A stretch of 64,000 nucleotides of DNA. Source: UBA4466 sp963925035 (lineage in GTDB: Bacteria; Bacteroidota; Bacteroidia; Flavobacteriales_D; Crocinitomicaceae). Of this stretch, positions 8,762-18,373 are shown piece by piece. The number at the start of each line of letters is the position of its first letter. Position 1 is the stretch's first letter. The stretch covers positions 46,405 to 110,404 of the forward strand of contig CAWUSK010000017.1 in the NCBI GenBank assembly GCA_963925035.1, given 5' to 3'. Below the pieces are notes generated by a model. It had not been told where the DNA came from. It searched no databases and saw only the letters and a program-made list of their open reading frames with translations. The position numbers were made by a program, and so were the translations under genes.

Positions 8762-9835
8762 ATGAGCTCAAAAACAAATATTCGTGCACTTACCATCAAC
8801 GAAATTAAATCCAATTTAGAGGCAATTGGGGAGAAGTCATTTCGCGGTAAACAAATATTTGGATGGTTGTGGCAAAAAGATGCTTCCTCGTTTGAAGACA
8901 TGACGAATTTATCCAAAGAATTGCGAGACAAATTGAATGAAACGTTTTACATCGACCACATTGCACTAAAAGATCAACAAATCAGTAGTGATAAGACCAT
9001 AAAATGTGCATTCAGCATCGATGATGGAAAAATAATTGAAGGTGTACTTATTCCTACAAACTCTCGAACAACAGCATGTATTTCATCTCAAGTTGGATGC
9101 AGTTTAGCATGTAAATTTTGTGCAACAGGAAAATTGAAATTAATGCGAAACCTTTCGGCTGGTGAAATGGTTGACCAAGTAGTTTACTTGAAAAATCAAG
9201 CGGAGAATAGATACAACACACCACTTAGTAATATTGTATATATGGGAATGGGAGAACCATTACTAAATTACAACAATATGCTGCGCTCAACTGAACTTAT
9301 TTGTTCTCCAGAAGGATTGGGAATGTCACCAAAACGAATTACTGTTTCGACAGCTGGTATTGCAAAAATGATTCGAAGACTCGGTGATGATGAAGTGAAA
9401 TTCAATCTTGCGGTCTCACTTCATGCCGCAAATGATAAAAAGCGGAGTGAAATTATGGAGATCAATGATTCTAATAATTTAGAAACCTTGGCAGATGCTT
9501 TGACTTATTTTCATTCTAAAACCGGAACTCGTGTTACCTTTGAGTATATCATTTTTAAAAACTTCAATGATGAGTTAGAAGACGCAGAAGAATTAGTAAC
9601 GTTCTCACGATGCGTTCCGTGCAAAGTGAACATCATCGAATACAATCCAATTGACGATGCGGATTTTGAACAGGCAGACAGAGAAAAAGTAGATGCTTTT
9701 GCTGCATACCTGGAACGAAAAGGGTTGGTTGTAAATATCCGAAGAAGCCGTGGAAAGGACATTGATGCCGCTTGTGGACAATTAGCGAACAAAAACAAAG
9801 CGATTTTAAAGTCGGATCGAATGTTGAAAAACTAA
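8762..9835 (+). CDS. rlmN: RlmN, 23S rRNA A2503 / tRNA A37 C2-methyltransferase
   Basis: A 357-residue radical-SAM methyltransferase. The iron-sulfur ligands Cys113, Cys117 and Cys120 are in GCSLACKFCATG; the GMGEPLLNY motif and a C-terminal cysteine in DAACGQLANK supply the methyl-carrying and resolving residues of the family. RlmN methylates A2503 in 23S rRNA and A37 in certain tRNAs, using two S-adenosylmethionine molecules. Length is normal. It follows the Bat operon but is probably transcribed on its own. Confidence 0.97.
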   Translation: MSSKTNIRALTINEIKSNLEAIGEKSFRGKQIFGWLWQKDASSFEDMTNLSKELRDKLNETFYIDHIALKDQQISSDKTIKCAFSIDDGKIIEGVLIPTNSRTTACISSQVGCSLACKFCATGKLKLMRNLSAGEMVDQVVYLKNQAENRYNTPLSNIVYMGMGEPLLNYNNMLRSTELICSPEGLGMSPKRITVSTAGIAKMIRRLGDDEVKFNLAVSLHAANDKKRSEIMEINDSNNLETLADALTYFHSKTGTRVTFEYIIFKNFNDELEDAEELVTFSRCVPCKVNIIEYNPIDDADFEQADREKVDAFAAYLERKGLVVNIRRSRGKDIDAACGQLANKNKAILKSDRMLKN

Positions 9836-9991
9836 AGGTCTTCTAGCTGCTATAACATTGCATGTTTTTTTTGGTATTACAAGGATAAGTTATAACTTTA
9901 TCCTTATATATATATTTAAAATAAACGACGATACAACCAATTTATAAATTGCACCGTCTTAGCTCTAAATTGAATATAACAACAACTTATT

Positions 9992-10444
9992 ATGAAATTG
10001 AAATCTTTAAAAATAATTGGGCTTTTTACTACAATGCTATTCGTTAGTTTGAAAGTCTCTGCGCAAACTTACTCAAAGTCGGAATTGACATCTGAATGGC
10101 AAATAATAGCTCAAGAAGATGGTGTTGAAATTTACACTAAGGAAGTACATTGCGACCTAAATAAAAATGGGAAACCTGTTATATTCTCAATGCTCAAAGT
10201 GTTAAATACCACAGAATCAAAAAAATCAATCACATACAATTATATCCATCAATATGATCAAGGGTGTGACGGATGCGATGAAAATCCAGAACGTATTTTT
10301 ACGATAGAACTTGAGGCTAACTCAAACATTGAAGAAGATTGTGCAATTAAATACGCCGGACTTGCACTATCAATGTACAATCCAAATCTTACAAGTTCAT
10401 GGAAATTTGAATCTGTTTCTGTTAAAATTCTTTCGATAAAATAA
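9992..10444 (+). CDS. Small secreted protein of unknown function
   Basis: A 150-residue protein with a signal peptide ending at VSAQ (residue 25). The mature part has four cysteines, two of them in the compact CDGCDENPE motif, and may form disulfides in the periplasm. Beta-strand character predominates (QIIAQEDGVEIYTKEV near the N-terminus). I do not recognise a family with certainty; the QEDGVEIY segment is like START/lipocalin-type periplasmic proteins of Flavobacteria. It lies 12 bp before the T9SS type B gene and the two are probably cotranscribed. Confidence 0.75.
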   Translation: MKLKSLKIIGLFTTMLFVSLKVSAQTYSKSELTSEWQIIAQEDGVEIYTKEVHCDLNKNGKPVIFSMLKVLNTTESKKSITYNYIHQYDQGCDGCDENPERIFTIELEANSNIEEDCAIKYAGLALSMYNPNLTSSWKFESVSVKILSIK

Positions 10445-10456
10445 AAACATTAAACT

Positions 10457-12472
10457 ATGAAAAATTTAATACTTATATTTTTTGCCTTCGCCTTCTATTT
10501 TAACTCTAACGCACAAGTTTTTTGCAGCGTGAGTGTCTCGCCAATGGATACAACAATTTGTTTAGGTGACTCTGTGCAAGTAACCGCTGTGGGTAACTTG
10601 ATAACGAACAGTGGGCAACAATTTAGTTTTAATGGTGGAGCTTTACCTCCTGGTTGGTCAACAACTGGCGGTGGAGCTTATGCCTCTCCATGTGAACCAA
10701 GTTTAGATGGTACTTCTTACTATTGGGCATCGACTGCTGGATCAACTCCTCAAATTGCAACTGCAGCATTTGATGTGACGTGCGGTGGTAGCTTAATGTT
10801 CGATATGGATTACGCCATTCAAGGCGGTGCAAGTCCGTGCGAAGGAATGGAAGTTTGGGATGAAGGAGTTGAATTACAATATTCTGTAAGCGGAGGGCCT
10901 TGGACACCAATTATTTATTATGCACCAGATGGAAATTCTTGGCCGTCAAAAGCGGCTATGCTGGCTTCTGGAACATGGCTTGGAGTTAATGCTCCTTTTA
11001 GCACAACTACATATGTTGGTGCTGGTGTGACGAATGCTTATACTTCTTGGTCCAGTTATGTAGTTACAATTCCTCCAGGAGCAATGACTGCAAGCACTGC
11101 CTTCAGATGGATTCAAACGGCTTCTTCTAGTGCTGTAAATGACAACTGGGGATTAGACAACATTATTATAAACTCATCGGGAGTACCTTGTGGTAACAAT
11201 TCAGTAATCAATTGGTCTAATGGTTTAATGGACATTAATCAATATTACTTAACTCCAAATGGAGACAGTACATTTATTGCTCTAGTTTATGACACAATGG
11301 GTAACTTCCAATGCCAATCTCAACCAATAACGATCAACATCCATCCTGATGTTATGATTTATACATTGCCAGACACAGTTTACTCATACTGCAGAACAAC
11401 AAGTCCTTCAGCGCAAGTCACTAATTTCGGTGGAACTTTTGGTCCTTGGGGATTGAATTGGACAGATATTCCAAGCACTAATAACCCTGTAAGTTTTCCA
11501 ATTAGCGGTGTTGAACAAGAGACCTTAATTTATCATGTGGACATTACCGATGGTTGTAATTATATAAGGCAGGATTCCCTAGTTGTAATAGTGAATCAAA
11601 CATTAGCAATAGATACAATGTATACATATCCATCAAGTGCTTGTGAGCCTGACGGGGCAGTATCCGGTGTAGCAATCGGTTTAACAATGTCTTCAGGGCA
11701 ACCTTTTTATAATTGGACCGGACCAGGAACTAATCCTGGACCATACAGCGTAGATGCCTCTGTATTGGAAGATATTCCTTCAGGTTGGTATTATTTTACA
11801 GTAACCGACGATGTTTGTACGGTAACAGATAGCGCCTTTGTTGAGCCAATCGATCCGCCAATGGCGCAATTTACATCGACACCAGTAAGTGGCTGTATCC
11901 CTTTGAATGTAAACTTTGAGAACTTAAGTCAAAATACAAACAATTACTATTGGGATTTTGGAAACGGGCAAACAGCAACTGTTGGTAACACGAATGACCA
12001 AAATCAAACGTATAATTTTAGCTCATCTGTAATGTTAATTGCTTATCAAAGTCCAACATGCGCCGATACAGCGTATGCTTCAATATCTGTAGTAACATGC
12101 GGATGCACCGACCCTACAGCTGTAAATTATGATGTAAATGCTATATTGGATGATGGTAATTGCCAATATCCTGACCCCATTGTAGTCGTTCCAAACGTGT
12201 TTACTCCTAATGGCGATTTAAGCAATAATTTATTTGAACTTCAATTAGAAAACACAGTTAAATTGCAATTGACAATTACAAACCGTTGGGGTAATGTAAT
12301 GTATGCAGCTGATCAAGACTTAACTCAAGTGGCTTCAATTGTCGGCTGGGATGGAAAAACACTAGCTGGAAGAGATGCAGGAGAAGGAACATACTTCTAC
12401 AATTATGTTGCAACAGGAATTGTTGGTCAAGTAGTAGAAGGTCATGGTTTCCTAGAATTAATTCGTGATTAA
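10457..12472 (+). CDS. Cell-surface protein with T9SS type B (gliding-associated) C-terminal domain
   Basis: A 671-residue exported protein. Domains in order: a signal peptide (to NSNAQ); a reelin-N-like beta domain at about residues 55-240 (SFNGGALPPGW, GVELQYSVSGGPW, WGLDNIIINS); Ig-like/PKD segments, with a PKD domain near 470-545 (YYWDFGNGQTATVG); a Cys-containing CTDPTAVNYDVNA motif; and a C-terminal CHU_C domain starting VVPNVFTPNGD with NRWGNVMY and ending GFLELIRD. The last domain is the T9SS type B sorting signal, so the protein should be secreted and may remain on the surface. No catalytic domain is visible; adhesion is the simplest guess. Confidence 0.9.
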   Translation: MKNLILIFFAFAFYFNSNAQVFCSVSVSPMDTTICLGDSVQVTAVGNLITNSGQQFSFNGGALPPGWSTTGGGAYASPCEPSLDGTSYYWASTAGSTPQIATAAFDVTCGGSLMFDMDYAIQGGASPCEGMEVWDEGVELQYSVSGGPWTPIIYYAPDGNSWPSKAAMLASGTWLGVNAPFSTTTYVGAGVTNAYTSWSSYVVTIPPGAMTASTAFRWIQTASSSAVNDNWGLDNIIINSSGVPCGNNSVINWSNGLMDINQYYLTPNGDSTFIALVYDTMGNFQCQSQPITINIHPDVMIYTLPDTVYSYCRTTSPSAQVTNFGGTFGPWGLNWTDIPSTNNPVSFPISGVEQETLIYHVDITDGCNYIRQDSLVVIVNQTLAIDTMYTYPSSACEPDGAVSGVAIGLTMSSGQPFYNWTGPGTNPGPYSVDASVLEDIPSGWYYFTVTDDVCTVTDSAFVEPIDPPMAQFTSTPVSGCIPLNVNFENLSQNTNNYYWDFGNGQTATVGNTNDQNQTYNFSSSVMLIAYQSPTCADTAYASISVVTCGCTDPTAVNYDVNAILDDGNCQYPDPIVVVPNVFTPNGDLSNNLFELQLENTVKLQLTITNRWGNVMYAADQDLTQVASIVGWDGKTLAGRDAGEGTYFYNYVATGIVGQVVEGHGFLELIRD

Positions 12473-12495
12473 AAATCAATTTTATTAAATATTCC

Positions 12496-12530
12496 AAAAA
12501 CCGTCTGCTATGTATCAGACGGTTTTTTTT
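12496..12530 (+). terminator. Intrinsic terminator after the T9SS type B gene
   Basis: AAAAACCGTCTG and CAGACGGTTTTTTTT form a strong stem with an 8-nt loop and a T-tract, 24 bp after the stop codon. Confidence 0.9.
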
Positions 12531-12599
12531 GCTATCGGTTTTTTAAAAAAAAATGAATTACGTTAAACATGTAAACTTTTACCGTTTGTTAGTATTTAT

Positions 12600-12632
12600 T
12601 TGAGGAATAAGATAGCTTAACTCTTATATTTG
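12600..12632 (+). promoter_or_regulatory. Promoter of the polyprenyl synthase gene
   Basis: TTG at 12600-12602 and TATATTTG at 12625-12632 match the Bacteroidota -33 and -7 elements with a 22-bp gap. The -7 element ends 5 bp before the ATG, which suggests a leaderless mRNA. Confidence 0.55.
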
Positions 12633-12637
12633 TAGAT

Positions 12638-13609
12638 ATGATGTCCGTCAAAGAAATAATGGAACCTATTTCATCTGAAATGAGCGAATTTGAAGTTCGT
12701 TTTAGAGAGAACATGAAGTCCGAAGTCCCAATGCTCGATAAAGTAACGCACTACGTTATTCGACGTAAAGGGAAACAGATGCGGCCAATGTTTATTTTTC
12801 TTACAGCAAAAATGCTGGGCAACATCAACGACAAAACATACGAAGCTGCTACTTTAGTAGAATTGTTGCACACAGCAACGCTTGTTCACGACGATGTTGT
12901 GGATGATGCGAATGAGCGACGAGGATTCTTTTCAATCAATGCACTTTGGAAAAACAAAATTGCCGTATTAGTTGGCGACTATATGTTATCAAAGGTGCTT
13001 ACACTTTCAATTGAAAAAAACAATGCCGATTTACTTGCAATTGTTGCGCGAACGGTGAAAGAAATGTCCGAAGGTGAATTGCTTCAAATTGAGAAAGCAC
13101 GAAAATTGGACATTACAGAAGAGGTCTATTTTAACGTTATTAAAAAGAAAACTGCTTCACTAATTTCAACCTGTTGTGAAGGTGCAGCAATAAGTGTAAA
13201 TCGATTAGATGTTTCAGAGAAAATGCGCCAGTTTGGTGAGAACATTGGAATTGCATTTCAAATCAAAGACGATATTTTCGACTACGGAACTCCAAACAAT
13301 ATTGGGAAACCAACAGGACATGATATCCGTGAACGTAAAATGACATTGCCATTAATTCATGTGTTGAACACTGCGCCAGTCGAAGTGAGAAAAGCATTGA
13401 TTAACATCGTTAAGAATCACAACGAAAACCCAAAAAAAGTAAAAGAAGCTATTGATTTAGTTATTAAACACGGTGGAATTGATTACACACATAAAAAAAT
13501 GCTTGAATACAAAGAAAAAGCATTGAACCTAATTACAGATGTTCCCGATTCAGAAGCGAAACAAGCTATTTTAGGCTTGGTGGAATACACTACAACTAGA
13601 AAAAAATAA
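12638..13609 (+). CDS. Polyprenyl (octaprenyl-type) diphosphate synthase
   Basis: A 323-residue trans-prenyltransferase. The first Asp-rich motif is HDDVVDDANERRG near residue 88 and the second is KDDIFDYG near residue 211; GKQMRP near residue 47 is the substrate-binding Lys/Arg site. These enzymes extend farnesyl or geranylgeranyl diphosphate with isopentenyl diphosphate to make the side chain of menaquinone, the usual quinone in Bacteroidota. Chain length cannot be read with confidence from the sequence. The ATG at 12641 is an equally good start one codon downstream. Confidence 0.93.
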   Translation: MMSVKEIMEPISSEMSEFEVRFRENMKSEVPMLDKVTHYVIRRKGKQMRPMFIFLTAKMLGNINDKTYEAATLVELLHTATLVHDDVVDDANERRGFFSINALWKNKIAVLVGDYMLSKVLTLSIEKNNADLLAIVARTVKEMSEGELLQIEKARKLDITEEVYFNVIKKKTASLISTCCEGAAISVNRLDVSEKMRQFGENIGIAFQIKDDIFDYGTPNNIGKPTGHDIRERKMTLPLIHVLNTAPVEVRKALINIVKNHNENPKKVKEAIDLVIKHGGIDYTHKKMLEYKEKALNLITDVPDSEAKQAILGLVEYTTTRKK

Positions 13610-13644
13610 TATAGAACGAACTTATATCTTTTGAACGATTTAAT

Positions 13645-14061
13645 ATGAAGACAAAAATCTTATTTATAACACTTATCACAATCTTAGTTTCATGTTCTGA
13701 ACCAGAGAAAAAGGAAAATGAAAAAACTGAAGCCGTAATTCAAGAAGAGGATTTGATTGAAATTAAAAATGGTGTTTTCACAGAATACTATACTGGTAAA
13801 AAGGCAATCAAATTTCAAGGAAGACAAGATAAAGATGGACTTAGAGATGGCACTTGGTTGTTCTACTCTGAAGCTGGAGTTGAGTTATCAATGACCAATT
13901 ACGAACACGGAGTAAAACAAGGTCATTCGATTGTAAAATATCCAACTGGAGCAATTCACTACATGGGTGAGTACAAGGACGATAAACCCGTAGGCATATG
14001 GAAAACGTACGACAGTGCTGGTAAAGTCGCAAGTGTAAAAGATTACGATCAAGTGCAGTAA
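13645..14061 (+). CDS. MORN/YwqK-like repeat lipoprotein
   Basis: A 138-residue lipoprotein: the signal peptide ends in the lipobox LVSC (Cys17). The mature part has the MORN-variant repeats seen in YwqK-family proteins (DGLRDGTWLFYSEAG, GVKQGHSIVKYPTGAI, DKPVGIWKTYDSAG). The function of this family in Bacteroidota is unknown; the name 'toxin-antitoxin YwqK' in databases is not evidence of a toxin system here. It is 2 bp upstream of dnaG, so the two are likely cotranscribed. Confidence 0.85.
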   Translation: MKTKILFITLITILVSCSEPEKKENEKTEAVIQEEDLIEIKNGVFTEYYTGKKAIKFQGRQDKDGLRDGTWLFYSEAGVELSMTNYEHGVKQGHSIVKYPTGAIHYMGEYKDDKPVGIWKTYDSAGKVASVKDYDQVQ

Positions 14062-14063
14062 AA

Positions 14064-16058
14064 ATGGCAATTATTCCTCCGCATATTGTTGATGACATCA
14101 TGCAGGCTTCTCGCATTGAAGAAGTTATTGGGGAATTTGTGCAATTAAAACGAGCAGGATCAAACTTAAAAGGCTTAAGTCCTTTTACAGATGAAAAAAC
14201 TGCGTCTTTCGTTGTTTCACCGGCCAAGCAGATATTTAAATGCTTCTCAACAGGTCGAGGAGGAAGTGCCGTAACCTTTCTTATGGAAAAGGAACACTAT
14301 TCCTACCCAGAAGCATTGCGTTGGTTAGCGGACAAATACGGCGTTCAAATTCCAGACGACAAACCTGCAACCGCAGAAGAGTTAGAAGCTATTTCTGAAA
14401 GAGAAAGCTTACACATCATCAACGAGTTTGCGAAAAATCACTTCGCGAGTAACCTTGTCAATTCCAACGAAGGAAAAAAAATTGGACTTTCGTATTTTTT
14501 GGAAAGAGGATTTCGACAAGACATCATTGACAAGTTTCAATTGGGTTACTGTCTTAATGTTAGCGATGATTTCACTAAAGCGGCACTAGAGAAGGGTTTT
14601 AAACTCGAATATTTAGAAAAAGTTGGCCTGACGAAATCCAAAGATGCGCGTCAATTTGATTTTTTTAGAGGACGGGTTATATTTCCGATTCACAGTGTTT
14701 CAGGACGTATTTTAGGATTTGGAGGAAGAACACTTTCTTCGGAAAAAAAGATTGCAAAATATTTCAATTCACCTGAAAGTATCATCTACAACAAGAGTGA
14801 AATTTTGTACGGACTTCACTTTTCCAAAGGTGACATTATCAAATACGACAATTGTTTTCTCTGCGAAGGATACACGGATGTTATAAGTATGTTTCAAGCG
14901 GGAATTCAAAATGTGGTTTCTTCTTCTGGAACTTCGTTGACGCGTGAGCAAATCCGTCTTGTAAAACGCTATACTAAAAACATTACCATTTTGTACGATG
15001 GTGATGCTGCTGGAATCAAAGCTTCTTTTAGAGGAATTGATTTAATTCTTGAAGAAGGATTGAATGTAAAAGTGGTTCTATTTCCCGAGGGAGAAGATCC
15101 AGATTCATTTGCTAAGAAATCAACTTCAACGGAATTAGAAGATTACATCAAGGAACATCAACAAGATTTCATTTCGTTTAAAGCTGATTTATTGCTTCAA
15201 ACAGAAGGCGATGACCCAATCAAACGTGCGCAGTTAATCAAGGACATTTCCTATAGTGTTTCGTTAATTCCAGATCAAATTACTCGAAATGTTTTTGTTC
15301 CAGAGGTTGCCAAACGCTTTAACATCAGGGAAGAAGTTATTTGGAATGAAGTCATCAAGGACAGAAATGTCGCAACGACTAAAAGTCACCAAGAAGCACT
15401 TCGAAGACCGCAACAACCGGCACAACAATCGCCGAGTGAAGATCCTTACGCGCATGAACCAAGTCCATTTGATACTCCAGATAATGTTGCGGTACCAGTT
15501 CAAAAAGACAACCACAATGAAACGGATTTAATGCGAATTCTTGTGACTTATGGACCGCTGGCAGTTTCAATCATCCAATTGGACGAAAACGGAAAAAATG
15601 TAACGATCGAAACTAGCGTTGCTGAATTGATCATTCATGAATTGGCTATAGATGAACTAGTGTTTGACTATCCTGTTTATTCGCGAATGCATAAACTTAT
15701 TGCAGAATCATTGACAGAAGATGTGTTTCTAAAAGCGAGTTATTTTAGACGATTGGAAGATCAAGAAATTGTGCGATTTGCAACGGAGATTGAAATGAAT
15801 CAGTACGAATTAAGTGACAACTGGATTCTAAAACATAAAATTTTCACTAAAACAGAAGAAGATAGACTCTATGAAGCCGTGATGGGCTCTATTTACTCCT
15901 TTAAAATTTCAAAAGTGGAAAGTCAGATTCATTCAATCCGCACCGAAATGGCAACAGCAATTGCAAACGAAGACGAAAGTGAATTGATGGGTTTAATGGC
16001 GCAACAAGTCACTCTGGAACAAATCAAGCAGATTATTTTCAAGAAAATGGGACGGTAA
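14064..16058 (+). CDS. dnaG: DNA primase DnaG with degenerate zinc-binding domain
   Basis: A 664-residue primase that synthesises RNA primers at the replication fork. The TOPRIM catalytic core is clear, with LCEGYTDVISM (catalytic Glu) and ILYDGDAAGIKA (Asp-x-Asp) near residues 270 and 314; the C-terminal half should bind the DnaB helicase. The N-terminal zinc domain is recognisable (GLSPFTDEKTASFVVSP), but of the usual ligands Cys-His-Cys-Cys only Cys60 remains. The other positions are Ser39, Thr42 and Thr63, so it probably does not bind zinc. I believe related flavobacterial primases share this loss. The gene ends 17 bp from the convergent protease gene, with no terminator in between. Confidence 0.96.
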   Translation: MAIIPPHIVDDIMQASRIEEVIGEFVQLKRAGSNLKGLSPFTDEKTASFVVSPAKQIFKCFSTGRGGSAVTFLMEKEHYSYPEALRWLADKYGVQIPDDKPATAEELEAISERESLHIINEFAKNHFASNLVNSNEGKKIGLSYFLERGFRQDIIDKFQLGYCLNVSDDFTKAALEKGFKLEYLEKVGLTKSKDARQFDFFRGRVIFPIHSVSGRILGFGGRTLSSEKKIAKYFNSPESIIYNKSEILYGLHFSKGDIIKYDNCFLCEGYTDVISMFQAGIQNVVSSSGTSLTREQIRLVKRYTKNITILYDGDAAGIKASFRGIDLILEEGLNVKVVLFPEGEDPDSFAKKSTSTELEDYIKEHQQDFISFKADLLLQTEGDDPIKRAQLIKDISYSVSLIPDQITRNVFVPEVAKRFNIREEVIWNEVIKDRNVATTKSHQEALRRPQQPAQQSPSEDPYAHEPSPFDTPDNVAVPVQKDNHNETDLMRILVTYGPLAVSIIQLDENGKNVTIETSVAELIIHELAIDELVFDYPVYSRMHKLIAESLTEDVFLKASYFRRLEDQEIVRFATEIEMNQYELSDNWILKHKIFTKTEEDRLYEAVMGSIYSFKISKVESQIHSIRTEMATAIANEDESELMGLMAQQVTLEQIKQIIFKKMGR

Positions 16059-16075
16059 CACGCTAGAATTAAACT

Positions 16076-18268
16076 CTAAAACTTCACCAATTTCTGCTGT
16101 ACAATCAACTCACTGCTTTCATTATAAACCGCAATAAAATAAGTTCCTGAAGCCAAGCTTTTTGTATCCAACTTATTTCCAGTAATCCTAGCGTTTAAGC
16201 AAACTTGACCTAAGTTATTCGTTACTACCGCCTTTTTTTGTCCGTTGAAGTCAATGACAACATAATCTGAAAAAGGATTCGGGTAAATAGCATTGAATTC
16301 TGTTTTATAATCCGTCAATCCTAGATTGTCAATTTGAAAAAGTATTCCATAAGCATCAATCTTTCCATCTCCCCAAATTGATGATTCTGGTGTAGGAGTT
16401 GTAAAACCATCTTTGATCGCAGTGTATTTCATCAACATTTTAATTTCTTGCGGCGTTGCATTTGGATTTGCTTCAAGTACCAATGCCACGATTCCAGCGA
16501 CCATTGGTGAAGACATTGAAGTTCCACTCATTTCACCAAAATAATACTGTTGGCTATTTCCAGGATCAGTAAAACCATGTACCACATTTCCGTATGAACC
16601 TCCACCAGGTGTGTAATTTGCATCGTACGAATTCACAGCAGAAGCTAAGGTCATTCCTGGAGCAGTAATGTCAGGTTTTGTGTACCAATTTAAAGTCGGA
16701 CCATGACTAGAAAAAGGGCATATATCATCCGTAGCAACATAAGTAGCATAAGATGCGCCCTGCCCAGAAATATTCGTGAAAGTGTTTTTTGAAGCGTATG
16801 CAGCAACCGTTACTGCAGATTCTGTGCAGGCCATTTCTCCAATTGTCATCTCATCATTCCCTGTTACAAAATTTTGAAAATTGTATGAGGTAAAAGACCC
16901 ATAAATTCCAGATGATTCATATACATACCCCATCCAAGCATGAACCTCTCCACTGCTCCCTTTTATCGAAAGCGCAATTCGATTACTCGTTTTACTGTAC
17001 AAATCAAGAAAAATATGAGGTTTACCATTTACATCCGCAGTGGAAGTAGTTGCATTAATGTAAAGTGTGTCGCCATCAGAACCAAGAATAAACGTATCTA
17101 AATTTGAATTATCTACACAAAAATAACTTGTAGTATTTTGAGGAAGCACTCCAACGTAAGTCGTTAACTCCACACAAAACGTTTCATTTTGCTCTCCCCA
17201 AATGTCAATCCATGTTTTTTTACCTGCTGGGCTTAAACTAATTTGAGCAAAACTCTGTAAAAGTGTATCTGTACTGGTGAAATCTTTAGAAATATGCAAT
17301 TTTTTTCCTCCATTATTTCCTGCCGAAATAGTGAAAATTCTTCCTGGTCCTGTTAAATTGTTTACTGCTTGACTGAACAATGAATTTCCATCATGCGCAC
17401 CAATCGTACAACCCCAACTTAAATTTGCAACAGCTGGTTTATTAACGGATGTAGCGTAATCATAAATGTAATTTAGTCCATCAATAATATCCGTCATTCC
17501 TGTGTTGGTCCACTGATTCGATGCAGGAGTAATACCAACTAAAACCAAGTCACTTTCATAAGCAACACCTTTGTATTCATTTGCATTACCTCCGTAACCT
17601 GAACCAGCCGCAATTCCCGCAACGTGCGTTCCGTGCGATTGTCCATTGTTATCCGTTTGCTGCGCTAGCATCGCCAACGTATCTGTAATCTCGTGACCGT
17701 AACTATAATTACTTGGTGGTGTTCCGTTCGTTTTTTGCTCCCAAACGCGTTTAATTCTATAATTAACACCATTCTCGTCATAAAACGTCGGGTGTGAATA
17801 ATCAAATCCAACATCTAAAACTCCAACTACTACATCTTTGCCAGAATAACCTTGAGGAAGCGAAGTTCCATTGTGCACCATATCTACATTGGTTTTAGCA
17901 CGTGCTGCTTCAAGATTCGCATAAACAGGCTGATCCAATTGAATAAATTCTATTCCGCTCTGAAATTGAATGACATTTTTAACTTGATCGATTGGAACTT
18001 TTATGGTGATAATATTTCCAGCAACGGTTCCAATTAAAACACCCAAATCAGTCAATGATTTGCTTTGAAAGTTCTTATTGACCTTTATAAACGCGCTAAC
18101 ATAAGTTTGATTTTCAATTTCACTAAAAACGAGTTTTGAATCTAACTTACTGACTTCCTTTTCTGCATATTGCATGGTTAAAGCAGAACGTCTATTTTGA
18201 ACAGACTGAGCATTAATAGATGAAGTGATAAAAACAACTCCAAGCAGATTTAAAATGGTATTCCTCAT
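16076..18268 (-). CDS. Secreted subtilisin-like (S8) protease with T9SS type A sorting domain
   Basis: A 730-residue exported serine protease. The catalytic triad is visible: Asp in VVGVLDVGFDYSHP, His in SHGTHVAGIAAG and Ser in GTSMSSPMVAGI, with the oxyanion Asn in ISAGNNGG. A signal peptide ends at INAQ. A propeptide-like region covers residues 25-130, and an insert of about 130 residues rich in beta strands sits between the His and Ser motifs. The last 80 residues (NAIYPNPFSDYVVID to IVQQKLVKF) are the T9SS type A sorting domain, so the protein is released outside the cell. Likely role: degradation of extracellular protein for nutrition. Confidence 0.95.
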   Translation of the reverse strand: MRNTILNLLGVVFITSSINAQSVQNRRSALTMQYAEKEVSKLDSKLVFSEIENQTYVSAFIKVNKNFQSKSLTDLGVLIGTVAGNIITIKVPIDQVKNVIQFQSGIEFIQLDQPVYANLEAARAKTNVDMVHNGTSLPQGYSGKDVVVGVLDVGFDYSHPTFYDENGVNYRIKRVWEQKTNGTPPSNYSYGHEITDTLAMLAQQTDNNGQSHGTHVAGIAAGSGYGGNANEYKGVAYESDLVLVGITPASNQWTNTGMTDIIDGLNYIYDYATSVNKPAVANLSWGCTIGAHDGNSLFSQAVNNLTGPGRIFTISAGNNGGKKLHISKDFTSTDTLLQSFAQISLSPAGKKTWIDIWGEQNETFCVELTTYVGVLPQNTTSYFCVDNSNLDTFILGSDGDTLYINATTSTADVNGKPHIFLDLYSKTSNRIALSIKGSSGEVHAWMGYVYESSGIYGSFTSYNFQNFVTGNDEMTIGEMACTESAVTVAAYASKNTFTNISGQGASYATYVATDDICPFSSHGPTLNWYTKPDITAPGMTLASAVNSYDANYTPGGGSYGNVVHGFTDPGNSQQYYFGEMSGTSMSSPMVAGIVALVLEANPNATPQEIKMLMKYTAIKDGFTTPTPESSIWGDGKIDAYGILFQIDNLGLTDYKTEFNAIYPNPFSDYVVIDFNGQKKAVVTNNLGQVCLNARITGNKLDTKSLASGTYFIAVYNESSELIVQQKLVKF

Positions 18269-18373
18269 TGATTAAATTATTTAATTCTGATTATCAATCA
18301 ACTGTAAACCTACGAAATTTGAAATTGATGTATTAAAAATATTTTAGATTAATTTTAAATTATCAACGATAAT

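Noticed and set aside
9881..9905. Inverted repeat AAGGATAAGTTA/TAAC-T-TTATCCTT after rlmN
   Set aside because: Forms a stem almost without loop and lacks a following T-tract, so I could not support it as a terminator; left as an unassigned palindrome in AT-rich DNA.
13645..14061. Toxin-antitoxin system suggested by the YwqK family name (also 31416-32285)
   Set aside because: Both proteins are exported repeat proteins and there is no toxin-like neighbour; the family name is not functional evidence.
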